Source: Syntrophobacterales bacterium
GTDB taxonomy: Bacteria > Desulfobacterota > Desulfobaccia > Desulfobaccales > 0-14-0-80-60-11
DNA: 7,143 bases
Direction: 5' to 3'
Assembly (NCBI GenBank): GCA_020052215.1
Contig: JAGVPN010000166.1
Location: 1-7,143, forward strand
Shown: positions 1-5,419 of the stretch, one piece after another
Position numbering within the stretch: position 1 is the first letter of the stretch
How the letters are laid out: each line of letters opens with the position of its first letter
Position numbers and translations under genes: made by a program
Notes under the pieces: model-generated
Database searches by the model: none
What the model saw: only the letters and a program-made list of their open reading frames with translations
What the model was told of the DNA's origin: nothing

Positions 1-560
1 AGGACATCACGGCTCGCATCCTGGAGATGATGGGGGCCTTCGGCCACGGCCTGGACCACCCCGTGGCCGCCCGGGCCTTGGCCTTCCTGCATCACACCCA
101 GCACCCCGAAGGCCCCTGGTGGGGGCGTTGGGGGGTTAATTACCTTTATGGGACCTGGTCCGTGCTGGTGGCCCTGGAACGCATCGGCGAAGACCTGAGC
201 CGGCCCTACGTCCGCCGGGCGGTGGACTGGGTCAAGGCCCATCAGAACCCCGACGGCGGTTGGGGCGAGGTCTGCGAGTCCTACCGCCACCCGGAGCTCA
301 TGGGGAAGGGGCCGTCCACCGCCTCCCAGACCGCCTGGGCCCTCTTGGGGCTCCTCGCCGCGGGCGAAGTCCAGGCCCCGGAGGTCAAGGCGGGGATCGA
401 CTACCTGGTCAAGACCCAGAACGCCCAGGGCCGCTGGGACGAGGCGCACTTTACCGGCACCGGCTTCCCCAACCACTTCATGATTCGCTATCACCTCTAT
501 CGGGACTGTTTTCCCCTGATGGCTCTGGGGGCTTATGTGCAGGCGCTCAAGACGCCGTAG
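1..560 (+). CDS. shc: Squalene-hopene cyclase, C-terminal part (5' end outside window)
   Basis: This enzyme cyclises squalene to hopene/hopanol at the inner membrane, the committed step of hopanoid synthesis. The reading frame is open from base 3, so the gene starts upstream; about 186 of the usual 630-680 codons are visible. The fragment shows the terpene-cyclase beta-domain with QW-type repeats: QNPDGGWGE at codons 83-91 and QNAQGRWDE at codons 139-147 of the fragment. It also has the family signature GRWGVNYLYGTWSV, which lines the active-site cavity, and the C-terminal block GTGFPNHF...YHLYRDCFPLMALG, matching the conserved GFPxxFxxxYxxYR end of SHCs with both tyrosines kept. The catalytic DxDD motif lies upstream and cannot be checked. 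The stop is TAG at 558-560. The downstream neighbours hpnA and hpnH confirm the hopanoid setting, but a 364-bp repeat-filled gap separates them, so shc may end its own transcript. Confidence 0.96.
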   Translation, partial: DITARILEMMGAFGHGLDHPVAARALAFLHHTQHPEGPWWGRWGVNYLYGTWSVLVALERIGEDLSRPYVRRAVDWVKAHQNPDGGWGEVCESYRHPELMGKGPSTASQTAWALLGLLAAGEVQAPEVKAGIDYLVKTQNAQGRWDEAHFTGTGFPNHFMIRYHLYRDCFPLMALGAYVQALKTP

Positions 561-601
561 GGCGGCAAGCGCAGCGCCTGACCCGGGCGAGAGCCTTTTC
601 T

Positions 602-756
602 CGTTCCCAAGCTCCTGCTTGGGAACGCAGGTTTCACCCCAAGCTTTGCTTGGCGAGCCTGGGAGTGATTGAACAACATAGCAAATTTACTTAGATACAT
701 CCGCTAAGCCGGAGCTTGGCGGACAAGGTCGGTTCCCAAGCAGGAGCTTGGGAACC
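602..756. repeat. Composite inverted hairpin element between shc and hpnA
   Basis: Four hairpins are arranged symmetrically. Outer left is CGTTCCCAAGC / GCTTGGGAACG (602-612 with 617-627, loop TCCT). Inner left is CCAAGC / GCTTGG (639-644 with 648-653, loop TTT). Inner right is CCGCTAAGC / GCTTGGCGG (701-709 with 714-722, loop CGGA, one T-G pair). Outer right is GGTTCCCAAGC / GCTTGGGAACC (731-741 with 746-756, loop AGGA). The outer right hairpin is the reverse complement of the outer left, loop included, so the whole is an inverted pair of two-hairpin modules around an AT-rich centre at about 668-700. No reading frame in it looks coding. The TTCCCAAGC-type hairpin resembles dispersed repeats of large bacterial genomes. 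A REP/BIME-like or MITE-like origin is inference. Confidence 0.8.
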
Positions 757-777
757 AGTATTCAGAACCAGTATTCA
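752..777. repeat. 13-bp tandem direct repeat
   Basis: GAACCAGTATTCA occurs twice back to back, at 752-764 and 765-777. The first copy begins inside the right arm of the outer hairpin, so the duplication happened at the edge of the composite element, by slippage or by imprecise insertion or excision. Confidence 0.85.
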
Positions 778-799
778 AATGCTCCCGCGCCAATGCGAA

Positions 800-828
800 A
801 GGCGGGATGCGCTTCGCTTTCCCGGCCT
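800..828. repeat. Bulged hairpin repeat in the shc-hpnA gap
   Basis: AGGCGGGA at 800-807 pairs with TCCCGGCCT at 820-828 through eight base pairs and one bulged G (824), with a small inner GCG/CGC stem (809-811 with 815-817). It looks like another class of dispersed intergenic hairpin, unrelated in sequence to the element at 602-756. It lies about 95 bases before hpnA and has no T-tract after it, so it is not a convincing intrinsic terminator. The rest of the gap, 829-924, shows no clear promoter or gene. Confidence 0.5.
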
Positions 829-924
829 ACAGTTCTTGAGCCCAACCCATGACTCTGAACTCCATCAGGGGCGCCATGAAAACCTGTCAGGGAGCCGTTC
901 CTAACCTGGCATGGTGACCAGAGC

Positions 925-1956
925 ATGACTTCAGCCGCTACCCAAAACCGAAAACCGAAAACCGAAAACCGGCCCTTAACCCTGGTGACCGGCGGTACCG
1001 GCTTCGTGGGCCGGTCCGTGGTGGAAGAACTCCTGGCCGCGGGCCGTCAGGTGCGGGTCCTGGCCAGAAATCCTGACCATCCGGCCCTGGCCGGCCTAGC
1101 CGTGGAGGTGGCCGTTGGTGACCTCCGGGACCCGGATTCCCTTAACCTGGCCCTCACGGGCTGCACCCGCCTCTTCCACGTGGCCGCGGACTACCGCCTC
1201 TGGGTGCCGGACCCGGCCACCATGTATGCCATCAACGTGGACGGCACCCGCAACCTGCTGGCCGCGGCCCAAACCCAAGGGCTGGACCGGGTGGTCTATA
1301 CCAGCACCGTGGGGACCCTGGGGAACCCCGGGGACGGCACCCCCGGCACCGAGGACACCCCGGTCCGCCTTGCGGACATGGTGGGCCACTATAAACGCTC
1401 CAAGTTCCTGGCGGAGCAGGTGGCCCTGGAGTTCGCCGGCCAGGGCCTGCCCCTGGTGGTGGTCAATCCCAGCACCCCCGTGGGCCCCTGGGACTTCCGC
1501 CCCACCCCCACCGGCTTGATGATCGTGGATTTCTTAAAACGCCGTATGCCGGCCTACCTGGAAACCGGCCTCAATCTCATCCATGTCAAGGACGTGGCCC
1601 GGGGACACCTCCTGGCCGAAGAGAAAGGCCGGGTGGGGGAAAAATACATCCTGGGGCATGAGAACCTCAGCCTCTCCCAGATCTTCCACCTGCTGGCGGA
1701 CCTCACGGGGCTGCCGGCCCCGAAAGTGAAACTGCCCTACTGGCCGGTCCTGGCCATGGCCTATGTGGACGAGTTCTTCGCCACCTACATCCGCCGCCGC
1801 CCGCCCCGCATGCCCGTCGCGGCCATCCGCATGGCCAAGAAATATATGTACTTTGACAACCGGAAAGCAGTACAATATTTAGGATTGCCCCTGACACCGG
1901 TGCGCCAGGCCCTGGCCGACGCGGTGGAGTGGTTTCGCCGGCATGGGTATGCGTGA
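925..1956 (+). CDS. hpnA: HpnA, hopanoid-associated NAD-dependent sugar epimerase/dehydratase
   Basis: This is an extended short-chain dehydrogenase/reductase of the hopanoid-associated HpnA family; the exact substrate is not established. Over 343 residues it shows the nucleotide-binding GGTGFVG (residues 23-29) after the first beta strand, GDLRD at 65-69, the family block FHVAADYRLWVPDP at 84-97, NVDGTRNLL at 104-112, and the catalytic set S127/T128, Y156 and K160 in HYKRSK. VNPSTPVGP, PTPTGLMIVDFL, the LNLIHVKDVARGHLLA strand and a C-terminal AVEWFRRHGY all match the family. ATG 925 is the only in-frame ATG before the Rossmann motif, but its ribosome site is weak and it adds about 16 residues before the domain. 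Those residues are encoded by a heptamer repeat (944-971), so a downstream non-ATG start is possible. It is followed after 103 bp by hpnH on the same strand and is probably co-transcribed. Confidence 0.93.
   Translation: MTSAATQNRKPKTENRPLTLVTGGTGFVGRSVVEELLAAGRQVRVLARNPDHPALAGLAVEVAVGDLRDPDSLNLALTGCTRLFHVAADYRLWVPDPATMYAINVDGTRNLLAAAQTQGLDRVVYTSTVGTLGNPGDGTPGTEDTPVRLADMVGHYKRSKFLAEQVALEFAGQGLPLVVVNPSTPVGPWDFRPTPTGLMIVDFLKRRMPAYLETGLNLIHVKDVARGHLLAEEKGRVGEKYILGHENLSLSQIFHLLADLTGLPAPKVKLPYWPVLAMAYVDEFFATYIRRRPPRMPVAAIRMAKKYMYFDNRKAVQYLGLPLTPVRQALADAVEWFRRHGYA
944..971 (+). repeat. Heptamer tandem repeat, four copies of AAAACCG, in the 5' end of hpnA
   Basis: Four perfect uninterrupted copies of AAAACCG lie at 944-950, 951-957, 958-964 and 965-971. 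They fall between ATG 925 and the codons for the nucleotide-binding motif. Seven is not a multiple of three, so gain or loss of one unit would put the upstream ATG out of frame with the enzyme. The encoded stretch, around NRKPKTENR, is hydrophilic and not part of the conserved fold. Confidence 0.95.
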
Positions 1957-2045
1957 GCCGTCAGGTTCGTGAGTATCTGTTGAAGATTTCCGGGAAGCCA
2001 GGAGTCGACGAAGGACGGTTGGCCCCGCCCCGGGTCCAGACACAG

Positions 2046-2055
2046 AGGAGAGGAG
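2046..2055 (+). promoter_or_regulatory. Ribosome binding site deciding the hpnH TTG start
   Basis: Two overlapping AGGAG cores, at 2046-2050 and 2051-2055, lie 9 and 4 bases before TTG 2060. The first has near-ideal spacing. This is the strongest Shine-Dalgarno signal upstream of any gene in the window and supports the rare TTG codon over any downstream ATG. Confidence 0.8.
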
Positions 2056-2059
2056 AACC

Positions 2060-3055
2060 TTGCGTTTCCCGTTAAGCCTGAGTTTTGATTTAACCCGCTA
2101 CCTCATGAAGCAGCGTCTCCGGGGTGAAGAAAAATTCCCCCTGGTGCTGATGCTGGAGCCCACCCACCAGTGCAATCTGGCCTGCCAGGGCTGCGGCCGC
2201 ATCCAGGAATACCGGGAGACCCTGGGACAGGCTCTTACCCTGGAGGAGTGCCTTCAGGCCGTGGAGGACTGCGGCGCGCCGGTGGTTACCGTCACCGGGG
2301 GCGAGCCCCTGCTCTACCCTCCGGTCTTTGAACTTTTGCAGGAACTGGTGCACCGCCGCAAGCACATTTATCTGTGCACCAACGCCATTTTGCTGGAAAA
2401 ATCCCTGCCCCGGCTGCCCCGTTCCGACCGGTTGACCCTGAGTCTCCACGTGGACGGCCTGGCCCCCACCCACGACCGCCTGCTGGGGCGGCAAGGGCTG
2501 TTCAGCCTGGCCATCGGCGCCATCAAGGCTGCCAAGGCCCAGGGATTCCGGATCTGCACCAATACCACCATCTATAAGGAAACCGAGGTCCAGGAGATCG
2601 AGATCCTGTTCTCCTACCTGGGCCACCTGGGGGTGGACGGCCTCCTGGTGTCCCCGGCCTTCAGCTTCGCCGGGGTGGATGACGGGCTGTTTCTCAGCCG
2701 GGAGGAAATCAACGACAAGTTCGGCCGCTTAACCGCCAACGGCCATAACTTCAAGTTCTTCAGCACGCCTTTGTACCTGAGCTTCCTCCGGGGGGAACGG
2801 GACTACGAGTGCACCCCCTGGGCCAACCCCACCCGCAATCCCGTGGGCTGGCGGGCCCCCTGTTACCAGATCGTGGACACCCACTACCCCACCTTTGCCG
2901 ACATGATGCGAAAGACCCGCTGGGAGGACTACGGAGTGGGCCGGGACCCCCGCTGCGCCCAGTGTATGATGCATTCCGGGTTCGAACCCACCGTGGTCCG
3001 GGAGATGCGCGGCCTGACGGATATCTGGACCATGCTCCGGTGGAATCTTACTTGA
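2060..3055 (+). CDS. hpnH: HpnH, radical SAM adenosylhopane synthase
   Basis: HpnH couples the 5'-deoxyadenosyl radical of SAM to hopene (diploptene) to give adenosylhopane, the first step from C30 hopene to C35 bacteriohopanepolyols. The 331 residues include the [4Fe-4S] motif CxxxCxxC at C38, C42 and C45 (CNLACQGC), preceded by the family's PLVLMLEPT strand. SAM-binding GGEP is at 80-83, and YLCTNA at 104-109 contains C106, which by my recollection matches the conserved Cys106 of the Zymomonas enzyme proposed to quench the radical intermediate. The C-terminal half has the HpnH-specific domain (DUF3463 type): YECTPWANPTRN with C251, APCY with C268, and CAQCMMHSGFE with C299 and C302. Most homologues, as I recall them, have Cys where S306 stands here. 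The TTG start is set by a strong ribosome site, and the resulting N-terminus aligns with the family. Confidence 0.95.
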   Translation: MRFPLSLSFDLTRYLMKQRLRGEEKFPLVLMLEPTHQCNLACQGCGRIQEYRETLGQALTLEECLQAVEDCGAPVVTVTGGEPLLYPPVFELLQELVHRRKHIYLCTNAILLEKSLPRLPRSDRLTLSLHVDGLAPTHDRLLGRQGLFSLAIGAIKAAKAQGFRICTNTTIYKETEVQEIEILFSYLGHLGVDGLLVSPAFSFAGVDDGLFLSREEINDKFGRLTANGHNFKFFSTPLYLSFLRGERDYECTPWANPTRNPVGWRAPCYQIVDTHYPTFADMMRKTRWEDYGVGRDPRCAQCMMHSGFEPTVVREMRGLTDIWTMLRWNLT

Positions 3056-3062
3056 ACCTCCG

Positions 3063-4757
3063 GTGGAACACCCCCTGAGCCAATCCCCCGCCGAATCCCG
3101 CCTGATGAACGGCGCCACCCTGGCGCTGGTTTGTCTGGGGCTATACCTGCCCCTTTTCTGGCAGCTGCCCCTCTGGCGGTCGGAAGCCATGTACGCTCTG
3201 ATCCCCCAGGAAATGCTGGCCGCAGGCTCCTGGCTGACCCCCACCCTCAACGGCGCGCCCTACCTGGACAAGCCCCAGCTGCTCTACTGGCTCCAATTGT
3301 TGAGCTATAAGCTCCTGGGGGTCTCGGAATGGAGCGCCCGGGTCCCCACCCTGGCCATCACGGTGGGGGAAGTCTGGCTCACCTACCTCATCGGCCGGCG
3401 CCTGGTGGGGCAAATCGCCGCCTGGCTGGGGGGGGTCATCCTCCTCACCTGCATCGGCTTTTTCGTCCTGCACCTGCTTATTCTCACCGATCACCTGGTT
3501 ACTCTGTCGCTGCTGGCGGCGTTGTATGGTCTGCTGCGCTGGGAGGCTCAGCCAGGCTTCCGCTGGACGGCCCTGTTCTTTCTGGCCCTGGTGGCTGGGT
3601 TTCTAAGCAAGGGGTTCATCGGGTTCGTCTTTCCCGGCATGATCGGCCTCCTCTATGCCTGGCAGGTGGGGGAGCGCCGTTTGCTGCGGCTGTTGTTCTC
3701 TCCCGGCGGGATCATTCTGGCCGCCATCCTCCTGCTTGCCTGGGGGGTGGCCACGGAGTCGGCCAATCCCGGCTTTCTCAAGTTCCAGATCGTCAACGAA
3801 CAGATCATGCGGTTTTTGGGCCGGCGAAGCCCTCCCGACGTCAACTCCTTCACCCTCGCGGGGTTCTATGTATTTCTGGGCATCTGGCTGATGCCCTGGA
3901 CCTTCATCCTGCCGGACGCCCTCTACCGTTTCTGGCAGGCCACCCGGCCCGGCCGGGAAGTGGGGGCCGCCGGGCGGCTGCTGCTCATCTGGGCGGTGGT
4001 CATCCTGGGATTTTTCACCCTGTCGTCCAATCGCCTGGAATATTATTCCCTACCGGCCCTGCCGGCCCTGGCCCTGATTTTGGGGTGGCGCATCAAGCGG
4101 TATCTGGATACCCCGGGGGACCGGCTCATCCCGTGGACCTTACTGGCCTTGGGCCTTTTAGGCCTCTCGCTCCTGGTGCTGCTGCCCTTTCTGGAGCAGG
4201 TCTGCGTGGACAACCGCCGGGAATTCAGCGGCATGGTCAGCCTCATCTCTCCCCTGGCCCGGCAGGCCACCTGGTTCATTCCGGCAGTGGCTCTAACGGG
4301 GGTCCTGGCCGCCCGGCTCAGGCGTCCCCACCTGGCCGTGGCCGCTTACGGCGTCCTGGCCGTGGCTGTTGCCTGGTTCACCTTCCAGACCATGGCCGTC
4401 CTTACTCCCCTGCAGTGCGACCAAACCGCGGGCGAATACCTCCGGCGGGCGGCCTCCCCCCAGGACCTGGTGATCATGGGGCCCATCGAAGAGTTCGAAT
4501 ACGGGGCCTCCCTGGAATTTTACGCCCGGCGTCGCATTCTCATGGTCAAAGGCCCCGATGGTTTGCCCCAGTTTCCCTACCCGGTGCCCCCTGCCTTGGA
4601 CTACCTCATCACCCCGGAACGCCTCCAAGAGTTGTGGCAGGGACCCAGAAAAGTCTTCCTGCTCCTGGACAACGCCACCCCGCCGGAGTTTTTCTTAAGA
4701 GACGCGGCCGTGGCCCTGACCCTGCCGGGCCGGCGCCTGCTGGTCAACCGCCCCTGA
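3063..4757 (+). CDS. GT39/ArnT-like membrane glycosyltransferase
   Basis: This is a polytopic transferase of the PMT/ArnT type. Such enzymes move a sugar from a polyprenyl-phosphate donor to a lipid or protein on the periplasmic face of the inner membrane. The N-terminal half is family-like: a first helix at about 17-36, then a periplasmic loop with SEAMYALIPQEM (40-51), NGAPYLDKPQLLYW (63-76) and SEWSARVP, then many hydrophobic helices up to about residue 440. SSNRLEYYSLPALPALAL in mid-protein matches the ArnT-type block near the donor lipid site. The last roughly 120 residues are soluble and less conserved. The usual DE of the first loop is SE here (S40, E41). GTG 3063 lies 7 nt after the hpnH stop. 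ATG 3105 (residue 15), just before the first helix, is an equally good start, and neither has a clear ribosome site. Its place behind hpnH suggests an envelope-lipid acceptor, possibly a hopanoid, but the substrate is unknown. Confidence 0.88.
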   Translation: MEHPLSQSPAESRLMNGATLALVCLGLYLPLFWQLPLWRSEAMYALIPQEMLAAGSWLTPTLNGAPYLDKPQLLYWLQLLSYKLLGVSEWSARVPTLAITVGEVWLTYLIGRRLVGQIAAWLGGVILLTCIGFFVLHLLILTDHLVTLSLLAALYGLLRWEAQPGFRWTALFFLALVAGFLSKGFIGFVFPGMIGLLYAWQVGERRLLRLLFSPGGIILAAILLLAWGVATESANPGFLKFQIVNEQIMRFLGRRSPPDVNSFTLAGFYVFLGIWLMPWTFILPDALYRFWQATRPGREVGAAGRLLLIWAVVILGFFTLSSNRLEYYSLPALPALALILGWRIKRYLDTPGDRLIPWTLLALGLLGLSLLVLLPFLEQVCVDNRREFSGMVSLISPLARQATWFIPAVALTGVLAARLRRPHLAVAAYGVLAVAVAWFTFQTMAVLTPLQCDQTAGEYLRRAASPQDLVIMGPIEEFEYGASLEFYARRRILMVKGPDGLPQFPYPVPPALDYLITPERLQELWQGPRKVFLLLDNATPPEFFLRDAAVALTLPGRRLLVNRP

Positions 4758-4782
4758 GGGTTTTGGCGCCGCGGTTAAACCC
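4758..4782. terminator. Possible weak bidirectional terminator at convergent junction
   Basis: Immediately after the GT39 stop, GGGTTT (4758-4763) can pair with AAACCC (4777-4782) around a GC-rich loop. An ATTTTT run follows at 4791-4796 on the plus strand, a little far from the stem. The site sits between convergent genes, which fits termination in both directions, but the six-pair stem with a 13-base loop is marginal. Confidence 0.3.
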
Positions 4783-4788
4783 GGTCAA

Positions 4789-4977
4789 TTATTTTTGCAG
4801 ATAGATGACTACCAGGCCCGCCAGGATGAGGCCGCAGGCCACGAAATCACCATAAACCACGAACCTGGCCAGGCCCCGGGCGGCGGGCGGCTTGCTCTGC
4901 TTCACCCGCCGGCGCCCCAGGTTGTTCAACAGCAGTACCCCCATGCCCACCAACGCCAGAATTTCTCCCGCTTGCAT
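4789..4977 (-). CDS. Small two-helix membrane protein, unknown function
   Basis: A 62-residue protein from ATG 4977 is predicted, ending at TAA (4789-4791). It shows a hydrophobic segment at about residues 5-19 (EILALVGMGVLLLNN), a strongly basic linker at 22-39 (GRRRVKQSK...), a second hydrophobic segment at about 40-60 (ending in LILAGLVVIYL) and a short QK tail. By the positive-inside rule the linker should be cytoplasmic with both ends outside. I do not recognise a family. It converges on the GT39 gene with only 31 bases between stops. In-frame TTG 5020-5022 would add 15 glycine-rich residues, but that extension is read through a nine-base G run and looks like leader rather than protein. 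The ribosome site is weak. The clean hairpin-like topology and the stop next to the junction favour a real gene. Confidence 0.55.
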   Translation of the reverse strand: MQAGEILALVGMGVLLLNNLGRRRVKQSKPPAARGLARFVVYGDFVACGLILAGLVVIYLQK

Positions 4978-5033
4978 CGCCACCGCCACACCCCCCCCCG
5001 GCCCCCTGATACCAAGTCGCAATCAATAAAGTG

Positions 5034-5054
5034 GCACAGGCGTCTCGCCTGTGC
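5034..5054. repeat. Palindromic hairpin repeat
   Basis: GCACAGGCG (5034-5042) and CGCCTGTGC (5046-5054) form a perfect nine-pair stem with loop TCT. There is no T-run after it on either strand, so it is a dispersed-repeat type hairpin rather than a clear terminator. It lies upstream of the small membrane protein gene. Confidence 0.75.
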
Positions 5055-5209
5055 AGGCGTAGGCTAAACGGTCATGAGCCAATGGCAGCTCACCCCCGGG
5101 GATGAAAAATCCCCCCCTACCCCCCTTTTCCAAAGGGGGGTTTTAAAGTCCCCCTTTTTAAAGGGGGATTTAGGGGGATTTAGTTTTTCACGGTAAAGCC
5201 TTCGCCTAC
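5053..5209. repeat. Imperfect inverted repeat framing the C/G-rich hairpins
   Basis: The 20 bases at 5053-5072 (starting GCAGGCGTAGGCT) match the reverse complement of 5190-5209 (starting GTAGGCGAAGGCT) at 15 of 20 positions by my hand alignment. They enclose the nested hairpins at 5107-5182, so the stretch from about 5034 to 5209 may be one composite non-coding element. The outer match is imperfect and could be partly chance. Confidence 0.4.
5107..5182. repeat. Nested C/G-rich hairpin repeat
   Basis: Two hairpins stand side by side: CCCCCCTTT / AAAGGGGGG (5120-5128 with 5132-5140) and CCCCCTTT / AAAGGGGG (5150-5157 with 5160-5167). The outer arms, a C-rich run starting at about 5107 and a G-rich run ending at about 5182, can also pair with each other, giving an alternative long stem-loop. 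The CCCCCTTT...AAAGGGGG pattern is typical of short dispersed repeats in some large bacterial genomes. No coding potential is seen. Confidence 0.8.
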
Positions 5210-5340
5210 AAAAATACCTCTTTGAAAGCAATTCGATTCAAGGCCCTTGATTCAATCGTTTTATCTTTAGTAATACCAATTTCTCTTTCAAATGCAACCA
5301 ACACCATACATAACCTGATGATATGTGGCAGCTTTTTAGC
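5206..5340 (-). pseudogene. AT-rich stretch, possible relic of a small gene
   Basis: This stretch is distinctly AT-richer than everything around it. The minus strand is open in one frame and ends in TAG (5206-5208), encoding a normal-looking mixed-charge tail: LVAFEREIGITKDKTIESR, then ALNRIAFKEVFL. Upstream of about 5340 the frame runs into the heptamer repeat and the MFS tail, so no proper start or N-terminus exists. I do not recognise the sequence. It could be the truncated end of an acquired gene cut off by repeat insertion, or simply AT-rich spacer with a chance frame. Confidence 0.22.
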
Positions 5341-5361
5341 AGAAAACAGAAAACGGAAAAC
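5341..5361 (+). repeat. Degenerate heptamer repeat related to the one in hpnA
   Basis: Three heptamers in a row, AGAAAAC, AGAAAAC and GGAAAAC (5341-5347, 5348-5354, 5355-5361), share the GAAAAC core and 7-base period of the tract at 944-971, on the same strand. Read on the minus strand it is a T-rich run downstream of the MFS gene. Confidence 0.7.
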
Positions 5362-5419
5362 AGCATAACACAGCGCCCCCCAGCCGCCAAGGAGAGACCG
5401 GTTCTCCGGCCTTTCCACC

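Noticed and set aside
602..828. CRISPR-like array from repeated TTCCCAAGC motifs
   Set aside because: The copies are inverted hairpins with no regular spacing, no uniform spacers and no cas genes.
716..904. 62-codon open frame in the shc-hpnA gap
   Set aside because: It begins within hairpin repeats and runs through the tandem duplication; no ribosome site or protein-like pattern.
3329..4804. Long plus-strand open frame (491 codons) overlapping the glycosyltransferase gene
   Set aside because: It is a shifted-frame shadow: rich in Pro, Gly, Arg and His, with no recognisable domain, while the other frame encodes a clear GT39 membrane protein.
5391..5407. Hairpin GGAGA/TCTCC just after the MFS stop as an intrinsic terminator
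   Set aside because: Only five base pairs and the T-rich run on that strand is some 30 bases farther, so it does not fit a standard terminator.
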